DNA of 64,000 bases from Pseudobutyrivibrio sp. UBA1225. GTDB lineage: Bacteria; Bacillota; Clostridia; Lachnospirales; Lachnospiraceae. The DNA lies in NCBI GenBank assembly GCA_002309345.1, contig DBWZ01000052.1:1-64000 (forward strand), read 5' to 3'. Shown in pieces: positions 16,841 through 24,525 of the stretch (the stretch's first letter is position 1; each line of letters starts with the position of its first letter). Below the pieces are notes generated by a model that was given only the letters and a program-made list of their open reading frames with translations, made no database searches and was not told the origin of the DNA. The position numbers were made by a program, and so were the translations under genes.

Positions 16841-17638
16841 TCACTTGTTTGCCAACAGTTCTTTTAAACCCTTAGCATATTCCCACAGGGATTTTACAAG
16901 CACATCCCCAGTGTTCTCCTCCATGTGATAAAGACTTTGAATCTGTTTTCCAGTAATAACCTGCTCTGGAGAGCCTACCTTTACCACTCTTCCTTCATCA
17001 ACAGCCACAACAAAATCTGCTATTGCAGGAACAAATTCCAACTCGTGGATAGACATCAGCACCGCAATATTCTTTTCCTTCGCGAGCCTTTTAATGACTG
17101 AAAGAATATCTATCTTGAACTGTATATCCAAAAATGATGTTGGCTCATCCAAAACTAAAACCTCCGGCTCTTGGCAGATAGCTCTGGCAAGCATAACTCT
17201 CTGCTTTTGACCGTCGCTAATTTTCATAAAATCTTTATCTATAATTTCTGATGCTCCAACTAAATTTATAGCTTCATCGATTGTTTTGTGATCTTCTTTT
17301 CTAAGATTTCCTAATCGACCTGTGTATGGGTATCTACCAGTTGCCACCACATCATAACAGCTCATAAGCTCTGGATGAATGCGCTCTGTCATCACCATTG
17401 AAAGCAGCTTTGCCACATCATCCTCTGTCATATTTGCTTCATCCATTCCCTGAAGATAGACTGTTCCATCAAGCTTTTGAAGCTGACGTGTTATGGTTTT
17501 CAATACCGTGGATTTGCCCGCTCCATTTGGGCCAATCAATGCAACTATTTGACCTGGCTCAACATTAAATGTGGCCTCGGAAATAACTGGATTTTTATAG
17601 CCTACAGTCAGGGCTTGTAAATCTATTCCTCTAGACAT
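16841..17638 (-). CDS. ABC transporter ATPase, FecCD/BtuCD-type uptake system
   Basis: About 265 residues with Walker A LIGPNGAGKSTVLKTI, Q-loop region, signature SDGQKQRVMLARAI, Walker B VLVLDEPTSFLD and an H-loop SIHELEF. It belongs to the iron-siderophore/haem/cobalamin subfamily. The start is set at ATG 17638, preceded by GGGAGG; the earlier in-frame codon at 17662 has no such support. It overlaps the permease stop by 8 bases and would energise it. Confidence 0.92.
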   Translation of the reverse strand: MSRGIDLQALTVGYKNPVISEATFNVEPGQIVALIGPNGAGKSTVLKTITRQLQKLDGTVYLQGMDEANMTEDDVAKLLSMVMTERIHPELMSCYDVVATGRYPYTGRLGNLRKEDHKTIDEAINLVGASEIIDKDFMKISDGQKQRVMLARAICQEPEVLVLDEPTSFLDIQFKIDILSVIKRLAKEKNIAVLMSIHELEFVPAIADFVVAVDEGRVVKVGSPEQVITGKQIQSLYHMEENTGDVLVKSLWEYAKGLKELLANK

Positions 17639-18647
17639 TTGAACCCTCCCTGCGTTTAACAATCAAATAAATAACAACCGGAGCAAGACCGATAGCCGTG
17701 ATGGCACTGATGCTTAGCTCTCTCGGCGCGAATGCAGTTCGAGCCACCCCATCGCAAAACAGAGTTATAATGGCACCTCCTAAAAATGTGGCAGGAACCA
17801 TGATAATCGGCTTTGCTGTTTTCATTATGGATTTCATAATGTGAGGGACAGCAATGCCTACAAATGAAATTGGTCCAGCAAAGGCAGTGACAGTTGCAGA
17901 TAAAATGCTAGAAAGCAGAATCAATAGGATTCTAAGGCGCTTGATATTTACTCCCATGTTTCTAGCATAGGCCTCTCCCATTTGGTACGCCCCAATCGGC
18001 TTGGATAAAAGGAAAACACAGCCCAATGTCACGACCACTACTATCAAGGAAATAACTACATTTCCCCAGGTGATTCCTGAAAAGCTGCCAAGCGACCAAT
18101 TGTGTAAATTTACAATATTGCTGTCATCCGCAAATGCGATAACGAATTCCGTAATTGCGGAGCAGATGTATCCAATCATCACTCCACAAACAACCAAAAA
18201 GGACATATTTCTAACCTTGTTTGCAAGTAACATAACAAAGCCCATAGAAATCAATGAGCCCACAAATGCTGCTGAGACCATGCCGATACTGTTTATGTAA
18301 ACTCCCTTGCTTAAGAGAAATACCATAACAAGAGCTACAATAAGCTTGGCACCTGAAGATATACCAAGAACGTAAGGTCCCGCGATTGGATTTCCAAAAA
18401 AGATTTGAAGCAAAACCCCAGAGGTTGCCAAAGCGCCCCCCAACACGATGGCAGCAATAATTCTGGGTAATCTAATAGAAATGATAATCTTTCCAAGTAA
18501 GACCTCATCAGTACTGACTAATGATTTCACAATGTCTTTAATCTTGATATCTGCACTGCCAAGACCGACACTTACAAAGAAAAATACAACTAGCACAACC
18601 ACCATAAGTACATATGAAATAAGAATTTTTCTAGAATTTCTATTCAA
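17631..18647 (-). CDS. ABC transporter permease, FecCD/BtuC family
   Basis: About 338 residues with eight to ten hydrophobic segments. FecCD-family motifs include IRLPRIIAAIVLGGALATSG, GNPIAGPYVLGISSGA, AGPISFVGIAVPHI and the C-terminal ELSISAITAIGLAPVVIYLI. The start is probably TTG 18647, which has GGGGGAG six bases before it; TTG 18662 is an alternative. Given the neighbours, likely cargo is a corrinoid, haem or a cobalt chelate; sequence alone does not decide. Confidence 0.92.
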   Translation of the reverse strand: MNRNSRKILISYVLMVVVLVVFFFVSVGLGSADIKIKDIVKSLVSTDEVLLGKIIISIRLPRIIAAIVLGGALATSGVLLQIFFGNPIAGPYVLGISSGAKLIVALVMVFLLSKGVYINSIGMVSAAFVGSLISMGFVMLLANKVRNMSFLVVCGVMIGYICSAITEFVIAFADDSNIVNLHNWSLGSFSGITWGNVVISLIVVVVTLGCVFLLSKPIGAYQMGEAYARNMGVNIKRLRILLILLSSILSATVTAFAGPISFVGIAVPHIMKSIMKTAKPIIMVPATFLGGAIITLFCDGVARTAFAPRELSISAITAIGLAPVVIYLIVKRREGSNV

Positions 18648-20166
18648 CCTTAGCTCCCCCAAGTTTGTAGATATATTTTAAATCTTCCAAATTGTCATTA
18701 AGAATACTATTTACATCCTCTATAAATTCTGCCACATCTGCGCTTTGTTGAAAATATCCTTTGTCCAAGCAATAGACCTTATCATTTTTGACAGCCTTAA
18801 AATCTCCAAGGATAGGCGCTTTTTTAAGTAATTCTCCAACAGTATCTATCTCACCCTCTATGGTGCTGTTGTAGATAAGAACATCTGCATCCACCGCTCC
18901 CACATAAAAGTCTTCAACGGTGATTTTCATTGAGGAAAGTGCATTGACCTCCGTTGCCACAAGATCCTTTGGCACATAAGTTCCACCTGCCATATCAATC
19001 ATAGATGTGATGTAATCTCCGTTTTTACGAACCGAAATCATGCCACTTGAATCTATTGAAAAGAATGCGACAGTTTTATTTGTCTCTTTTAAATTGGATA
19101 TAGCTAAAACTCGCTGCTTTTGCTGGTCAAAAATCTGATTTGCCTTATCCAGCTTGCCATAAATCAAACCATAGAGCTTTATCCACTCAAGTCTTCCAAG
19201 GGGATTATTTTCATAGCTTGAACGCTCAACCATCACCGGAATTCCCAAGGATTCAAGCTTTTCTTTTACCTCCGGATTGTGATATATCATTGTATTTTCA
19301 ATAGCAAAATTACACTTTTCTGAAACCAAAAGCTCGTAATCAGGAGCAGAATACTTGCCCGCATACAGAATCTCTTCTGATTTCATTTTATCCCTAGCCT
19401 CTGCTATATCCCAATCCTTTTTGTCAGTTCCGGATAATCTTATAGAATCCAAAGCATCTATAGCTGCAATTAAATCCATCACAGATGTGGAAACCAAGTA
19501 GGTTGTATCTACCTGATTGATATATGTAACATTGTCAGATACTCCGTCAGGCTTGTTCTTGGCCTGCCCCAGCAAAAGATATTGCGGCTCCACATCCTTG
19601 CCAATGGTTATAAGCGAATAGGCATTACCTGCTTCATCGGAATAATAATCGACTGTATATTCCTTTGCGTATTCTAGAGCCAAAGAACTGGTATTTTTTA
19701 GCTTGCCGAGAGATATACTCTCGTCCCTATCCGCGGATGGGCTACTATCCACATCAACGCTGCCATCAACATCCTTTTCCTTTCCTGGACTATAGACTGT
19801 AATCTTGTACTCTATCTCGTGGGGTTTACTCATTGCAGTTGTGTCTGCCACAACATCAAATCCCGTATCATACTCTAGAAAAGGTATCGTAAATACGGAG
19901 TTTTCCCCAGCCTCGGCTTCATTATCGTATTTCACATCGTCCACAATCATGTAATCATAATTTGGACTAGACCAAACTAATTCTACGGTCTTTCTACCCT
20001 CTTCCACCGTAACCTTGGCAGGAGATTCTACAGAAGCTCTACCGCTTCCCCCTTCAAGACTTACCTGACATTGATAGCTTCCATTTTCAGTTTCGTTATT
20101 ATTAATATAGCTGCAGCCAATGAGCAAAATTGCTATGGCTGCAGCTAATGCTGTCACTTTTTTCAT
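18640..20166 (-). CDS. ABC transporter substrate-binding lipoprotein with N-terminal NEAT-like domain
   Basis: About 508 residues. The signal peptide ends in a lipobox (AILLIGCSY). Residues about 30-135 form a beta-rich domain (NGSYQCQVSLEG, VTVEEGRKTVELVW, YMIVDDVKYDNEA, FTIPFLEYDTGFDVV) that aligns with the separate lipoprotein at 20174-20755 and resembles NEAT haem-binding domains. The rest is a periplasmic-binding (TroA/FepB-like) domain with NVTYINQVDTTYLV and EWIKLYGLIYGK. It delivers ligand to the FecCD permease. The first ATG of the MMKK start pair at 20166 is used; the codon before it is TTG. Domain assignment of the N-terminus is inference from resemblance. Confidence 0.85.
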   Translation of the reverse strand: MKKVTALAAAIAILLIGCSYINNNETENGSYQCQVSLEGGSGRASVESPAKVTVEEGRKTVELVWSSPNYDYMIVDDVKYDNEAEAGENSVFTIPFLEYDTGFDVVADTTAMSKPHEIEYKITVYSPGKEKDVDGSVDVDSSPSADRDESISLGKLKNTSSLALEYAKEYTVDYYSDEAGNAYSLITIGKDVEPQYLLLGQAKNKPDGVSDNVTYINQVDTTYLVSTSVMDLIAAIDALDSIRLSGTDKKDWDIAEARDKMKSEEILYAGKYSAPDYELLVSEKCNFAIENTMIYHNPEVKEKLESLGIPVMVERSSYENNPLGRLEWIKLYGLIYGKLDKANQIFDQQKQRVLAISNLKETNKTVAFFSIDSSGMISVRKNGDYITSMIDMAGGTYVPKDLVATEVNALSSMKITVEDFYVGAVDADVLIYNSTIEGEIDTVGELLKKAPILGDFKAVKNDKVYCLDKGYFQQSADVAEFIEDVNSILNDNLEDLKYIYKLGGAKVE

Positions 20167-20173
20167 CAAATGA

Positions 20174-20755
20174 TTATTCCTTTATTGGATTTGACACCTT
20201 AACTTTGTGATCATACCAAGTACCCTTGGTGCCGATTAATGCCAAATCAAATTCCTCATCAATTGCAGGAACTGGCACATCAAAACCATTTACAGTTTCA
20301 GATGAACCATCGTCATACTTAACATCATCAACAGTTGGCTGCAACACTCCATCAGGATTCTTCTCAGCGTCAGCCGCTAAGCCAGGATAAAGGTTAACAA
20401 TCTTCTGTGAAGCAAGAGTTATGTGAACTGTTCCCACTCCATCCTCAACTGTAAGATGAGCCTTGTTATCATATGCTTCGTTGATGTGGAACATAGAGCT
20501 ATCGGTTGTAAACTCAACTACATATACTCCATCCTCCAAATCAAGCTTAGACTCCTTGGCCGCATCGCTTGCGTCATCTGTCTTTGATTCTTCTGCATCA
20601 GCTGTATCGTCATTTTCAACTTCTGCCGTATCTGAAGTGCTTTGCTCTACAGTATCCTCTGTTGCATTAGTAGCTTCGTTGCTTTGTTTTGTACATGCAA
20701 CAGTGCTTGCAGCCATCGCAACAACAAGCAATAAACTATATAATTTTTTTTTCAT
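20174..20755 (-). CDS. NEAT-like domain lipoprotein
   Basis: The 193-residue protein has a lipoprotein signal (MKKKLYSLLLVVAMAASTVAC) and an acidic, low-complexity linker rich in D, E, S and T. The rest, from about residue 75, is a single compact domain (LEDGVYVVEFTTDSSMF, LTVEDGVGTVHITL, VNLYPGLAADA, WYDHKVKV). Pattern and length recall NEAT or related haem-binding domains, and the same fold appears at the start of the adjacent binding protein (both share VDDVKYD). A surface role in capturing a tetrapyrrole and passing it to the ABC transporter is the likeliest reading. Ligand is unknown. Confidence 0.8.
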   Translation of the reverse strand: MKKKLYSLLLVVAMAASTVACTKQSNEATNATEDTVEQSTSDTAEVENDDTADAEESKTDDASDAAKESKLDLEDGVYVVEFTTDSSMFHINEAYDNKAHLTVEDGVGTVHITLASQKIVNLYPGLAADAEKNPDGVLQPTVDDVKYDDGSSETVNGFDVPVPAIDEEFDLALIGTKGTWYDHKVKVSNPIKE

Positions 20756-20810
20756 AATTTTGTATATCCTCTTCTAGTAATTGTTTATTATGCAGCAAAT
20801 ATAATTGCCT

Positions 20811-22025
20811 TTATTTAGATCTGATTGCAGCAATTGTATGCTCTACATAAAGCTTTTGAACTTGCTCAATTCCGCCAAGTCCAGCTATCTGGTAATCGAT
20901 AGACTCAAATCCTCCATCTGCGGTGAACATAGACTTCCAAGAATCTTCATCATCACCAGCCATATCATTGTTAGCGTGATCACCAGCAACAACCATAAGT
21001 GGTCTAAGAACGACCTTGGTGTAACCAGCTTCCTTAACAGCTGCGATAACATTCTCACACGCTGTCTCCTCTGGCTCACCCTCAACTGTACCGATGAATA
21101 CGTTGTCAAATCCAAGCTTGTTCATCTGTGTCTGCATCTGTGAATAAGTCACGCTTGCAGTATGGCTTGTGCCATGTCCCATAAATACAAAAGCAACTCC
21201 ATCATTTTTGGCTGCTTTAAGTGAACCAAAGTTGCCATCTGCAACAGCCTGCTCGACTATAGCCCTTGCAACCTTTTTCTTGTCTGGGTTGACCTTTGTT
21301 GCGTCCTCGCCTACTTCACCAAGAAGAGGTTCAGCTATCTTTACAGACTCGAACTTGTCAGCATAGCCTTCCACAGCCGCTGCCAATTCATCATACTCAG
21401 CGCCGTGCATTAAATGCGTAGGCTGAATAACAAGATTCTTAACTCCATTATTTACAGCTCTATCTAAAGCCTGTTCAACATTATCTATCTTTTCGTCGTC
21501 ACGTGCCTGTATGTGATTGATTATAATTTGTGCTGTAAAGGCACGACGAACTGACCAATCTGGATTAGCTGCAGCGATTGCCTTTTCAACGCCGCCAATA
21601 TCTGTAGCTCGGCTATCATTAAATGATGTACCAAAGCTCACAACAAGAATTTCATTCTCGCCAATATCGTCCTGATTTAATGGATCATCCTTTGACGCAT
21701 CACCTGTATCTCTTCCGAAATAATCAGGGTCTGCATTCTCGCCTTCCACTAGTTCCTTTTGCTCGTCTGTAAGCTTATCCCAAGCCTCCTTGGCTGCCTT
21801 ACACTGAGCATCAGTATCCTCTGTCCATTTCTGAACATATATAGCATCTATAAGATCTGCTACTTCCTTTGCCGCATCAGCATCAGAAACTTTACCTGTC
21901 TCTTCAGCTACTGCTTCTCCCTCTGTGGCAGGTTCTGGCTTAGCGCCATCCTTGTACTCTCCACAAGAAGCAAACGAACCTACACAAAGAACCGTTGCTA
22001 GTGTTAACACTAATCTCTTCTTCAT
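20811..22025 (-). CDS. cbiK: Extracytoplasmic CbiK-type sirohydrochlorin cobaltochelatase-like lipoprotein
   Basis: About 404 residues. The start is ATG 22025 with GGAGG before it. MKKRLVLTLATVLCVGSFASC is a lipoprotein signal with the lipid-anchor cysteine at residue 21. After an acidic linker the CbiK domain begins (ENEILVVSFGTSFNDSR) and keeps the metal-binding residues expected from Salmonella CbiK: histidine in FMGHGTSH, glutamate in IGTVEGEPEE and histidine in VAGDHANND. Cytoplasmic CbiK inserts cobalt into sirohydrochlorin; export is odd because that substrate is made inside. A periplasmic CbiK is known in Desulfovibrio. Next to NEAT-like lipoproteins and an ABC importer, it may bind or metallate external tetrapyrroles. 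Confidence 0.85.
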   Translation of the reverse strand: MKKRLVLTLATVLCVGSFASCGEYKDGAKPEPATEGEAVAEETGKVSDADAAKEVADLIDAIYVQKWTEDTDAQCKAAKEAWDKLTDEQKELVEGENADPDYFGRDTGDASKDDPLNQDDIGENEILVVSFGTSFNDSRATDIGGVEKAIAAANPDWSVRRAFTAQIIINHIQARDDEKIDNVEQALDRAVNNGVKNLVIQPTHLMHGAEYDELAAAVEGYADKFESVKIAEPLLGEVGEDATKVNPDKKKVARAIVEQAVADGNFGSLKAAKNDGVAFVFMGHGTSHTASVTYSQMQTQMNKLGFDNVFIGTVEGEPEETACENVIAAVKEAGYTKVVLRPLMVVAGDHANNDMAGDDEDSWKSMFTADGGFESIDYQIAGLGGIEQVQKLYVEHTIAAIRSK

Positions 22026-22121
22026 CTTTTTCCTCCATAAACGAATATGTTTTGTAATTCGTATTTGCGAACACATTTAATTCAGTGACAAAGTACCATA
22101 TTTTCAGGGGTTCTGTCAATG

Positions 22122-23828
22122 TCAAACGGTAGTAATTGACACTATTACTATCTCTACAGCGACAGCATTTGTCACTTCATTTTTGCTAATGTATTTCAAG
22201 AATAAATCTGACTTAAAATTCTCTGCTATTGTGCCCTGCAAACTCTCCCATTTTCCTGATTTGATGCAGCGCTCTAGGGTCTCCATAAAGCTTGCCTCCG
22301 GTGTACGACGCACCAACAACTCACCGGTTCCCAAATCCTCCTCGTTGATAAACTTGGCATTTATCAAAAACATTGCATAGGTCTTGTTGTAACGAAGAAC
22401 CCTAAGGGTATTATCCTTTACCTCGATTACTCCCATAGGATGAGGGCCAAAATACTCCTCAGGGTCGATGTAATAGTCAGCTTCGATATCCGGCTCCAAC
22501 AAATTAGCCTTGCTAATGGAATCATAATACTCGGTTTCCGCGAATTCCTCAGTTGGATTTCCAATACTGGTTTTGCAAATCAGATGCTTGTTTTCCAAGG
22601 TGTTTGGCTTACCCCAATAGTACCCTTGCATCTTGTTGGCACCAATTTCCCTGAGGAATCTTGCCTGATCAGTAGTCTCTACTCCTTCCACAACCGTATC
22701 TATATCTAGCTTCATTGCCATCTGTATCAATTCTTTTAAAATTATATGGTTTCTTTTGGATTCTGCGAAATCTTTTAGAAAAATCATATCAAACTTGATG
22801 GCATCAAAGTCAAAGCTCTGAAGCATATTCAAAGATGAGTAACCACTTCCGAAATCGTCCATCCAAATCTTGAAACCGGCAGCATGGACCTTTTCAATCT
22901 GCTCGCGCACAAAATCCTTTTCAAAGGTTGATACACTTTCCGTAACCTCTAGGGTGATATATTTAGGACTAATTCCTGCAGCAGTCACCCTCTTATTTAT
23001 TTCATCAACAATATCGCACAGCTGAAAATCATATTTGGAAAGATTAATCGACACTGGAAGTATAGGCAGTCCCATCTTCTGAGTTAGCTTCATATCCTCA
23101 ATTACCATCTCTAAGATATGCAAATCCAAAAGATGAATTAACCTGGCATCCTCTAGTACATAGATAAACTCGTTTGGCGGTATCATCCCCTCCTCTGGGT
23201 CTATCCACCTTGCCAACGCCTCCTCATCACATACTTTGCCATTAACGGAACGCACCAAAGGCTGATAATATGGACGAATCCATTTTTCTTTGATTGCAGT
23301 ATCGAAATTATTTAGAACATAACTATATCTATTTGAATGGTTATGAAGCTGCTCATCATAATATGTAAAGGTTGAACTATACCTACTCTTATCCTTATCA
23401 CTTGCAATCTTGGCTCTATCACATGCGGTACTTATACTCACGTCCTCGAAGCTAATAGAATAAATTCCCACATGCACCGGCAAAGTTCTGCCTTCATTTG
23501 CATGCTTAAACACCTCAAAGAATTCATTCAGAACATCTTCTACCCCCTCTTCCTTCGTAAAAACTGCGAAATGATCCTGCCCCATACGTCCACAGTTTTC
23601 CTCCGAAAAGAAACGCTTCAACGTCTGCGCCATAGCGTTCAGAAGGATATCCCCTTCCTTCAAACCATACTTGCTATTGAAAAACTTCATGCCCTTTAAA
23701 TCAAAGTACAAAAGCACTGGAAGCTCCCCATTCTTAAGCATAGTCTGCTTTCCCACCTCCGCAAGCTGCAGAAAGTAAGACATATTCGGAAGACCCGTAA
23801 TCATATCGTAAAAGTTATCCTTCCCCAT
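22122..23828 (-). CDS. GGDEF-EAL protein, probable c-di-GMP phosphodiesterase
   Basis: About 568 residues. The N-terminal GGDEF domain (DMITGLPNMSYFLQLAE) has a degenerate active site, reading GRMGQDHFAVF where GGDEF is expected, so cyclase activity is unlikely. The EAL domain follows (PYYQPLVRSVNGKV, DEEALARW, NLSKYDF, LEVTES, MDDFGSGYSSLNML, VVEGVETTDQARF, QGYYWGKP), with the key catalytic acidic residues present. A C-terminal PAS-like region (about 470-568) may sense a signal. ATG 23828 with GGAGG upstream is the start, and an in-frame GTG at 23840 overlaps that site. It lies 97 bases upstream of the cbiK-like gene on the same strand. Confidence 0.9.
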   Translation of the reverse strand: MGKDNFYDMITGLPNMSYFLQLAEVGKQTMLKNGELPVLLYFDLKGMKFFNSKYGLKEGDILLNAMAQTLKRFFSEENCGRMGQDHFAVFTKEEGVEDVLNEFFEVFKHANEGRTLPVHVGIYSISFEDVSISTACDRAKIASDKDKSRYSSTFTYYDEQLHNHSNRYSYVLNNFDTAIKEKWIRPYYQPLVRSVNGKVCDEEALARWIDPEEGMIPPNEFIYVLEDARLIHLLDLHILEMVIEDMKLTQKMGLPILPVSINLSKYDFQLCDIVDEINKRVTAAGISPKYITLEVTESVSTFEKDFVREQIEKVHAAGFKIWMDDFGSGYSSLNMLQSFDFDAIKFDMIFLKDFAESKRNHIILKELIQMAMKLDIDTVVEGVETTDQARFLREIGANKMQGYYWGKPNTLENKHLICKTSIGNPTEEFAETEYYDSISKANLLEPDIEADYYIDPEEYFGPHPMGVIEVKDNTLRVLRYNKTYAMFLINAKFINEEDLGTGELLVRRTPEASFMETLERCIKSGKWESLQGTIAENFKSDLFLKYISKNEVTNAVAVEIVIVSITTV

Positions 23829-23885
23829 AAACGCCTCCACGAAAGAACGCTATTCTCCCAAGCCCGCGAGCCTACACTAGATTAT

Positions 23886-24525
23886 AAATAATAAATATGG
23901 ATTTATTGTTAAAATCCCGTCAGCCCCGCCGCCCCCACCGACCTCTTACAGGGGCCCTGCTGACAATTGAGCTAAGATTGTAGATTTTCTTAATGCTAAA
24001 ATACCACCATCCGTGGGTGTACGTTCATCGATTTTACAATTCGAAGGGAATGTATTGTCCCTGACGGACATACTTATGGTTTCAAAAATAGTTCCACAAA
24101 CTAGACTTAGTACAATTGCACGCAAATCCATTTGCTAAGTGAAATAACGAAATAGCTTTTGTCTGATTGGGCACCGCGCTCTAGTTCAGTCCGTTTCACC
24201 TTCGCGCTCTCGGCGCCGTCCATGGCGCCTCGTGCCCAATCAAAGCAAAAGACTATTTCTATTTCACTAAGCGCATTTCAATGCGCTGCAATTGCTACTA
24301 AGCTAGTTTTGTGGAACTATTTCTTTTAAATATATTTAATGTCCGTTCAGGGACAAACTTTCCCGCCAGAATTGTAAATAGTTGAACGAACATCCACATG
24401 TATGGATGGTGGTATTAGCATTTTAGAAAATCTAAATCTTATGCGACGTCAGCAGGGCCCCTGTAAGAGGTCGGTGGGGGCGGCGGGGGCTGACGGGATT
24501 TTTATAAATACCATATTTATTATTT
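23886..24525. repeat. Giant foldback element, complete copy B
   Basis: The whole 640-base interval is an imperfect inverted repeat. Outermost arms AAATAATAAATATGG (23886-23900) and CCATATTTATTATTT (24511-24525) pair, followed by a perfect GC-rich arm of about 48 bases (about 23918-23965 with 24450-24500). Inward come conserved AT-rich blocks shared with the other copies (24370-24391, CTTATGCGAC at 24438-24447) and a hairpin-rich tip at 24161-24240. No open reading frame of note lies inside. The right arm covers the stop codon of the TetM-like gene (24520-24522). Its core is oriented opposite to that of copy D at 41371-42114. Confidence 0.9.

Noticed and set aside
22026..22121. Cobalamin riboswitch before the cobalamin block
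   Set aside because: The gap is short and I found no B12-box-like sequence or multi-stem structure; only a possible TTGACA promoter element is present.
23946..24131. Open frame within the foldback element
   Set aside because: It falls on an inverted-repeat arm and its translation has no recognisable features; the counterpart in copy D does not conserve it.
23886..24525. Insertion sequence
   Set aside because: No transposase frame and no clear target-site duplication were found; the full-length self-complementarity is unlike ordinary short terminal inverted repeats.
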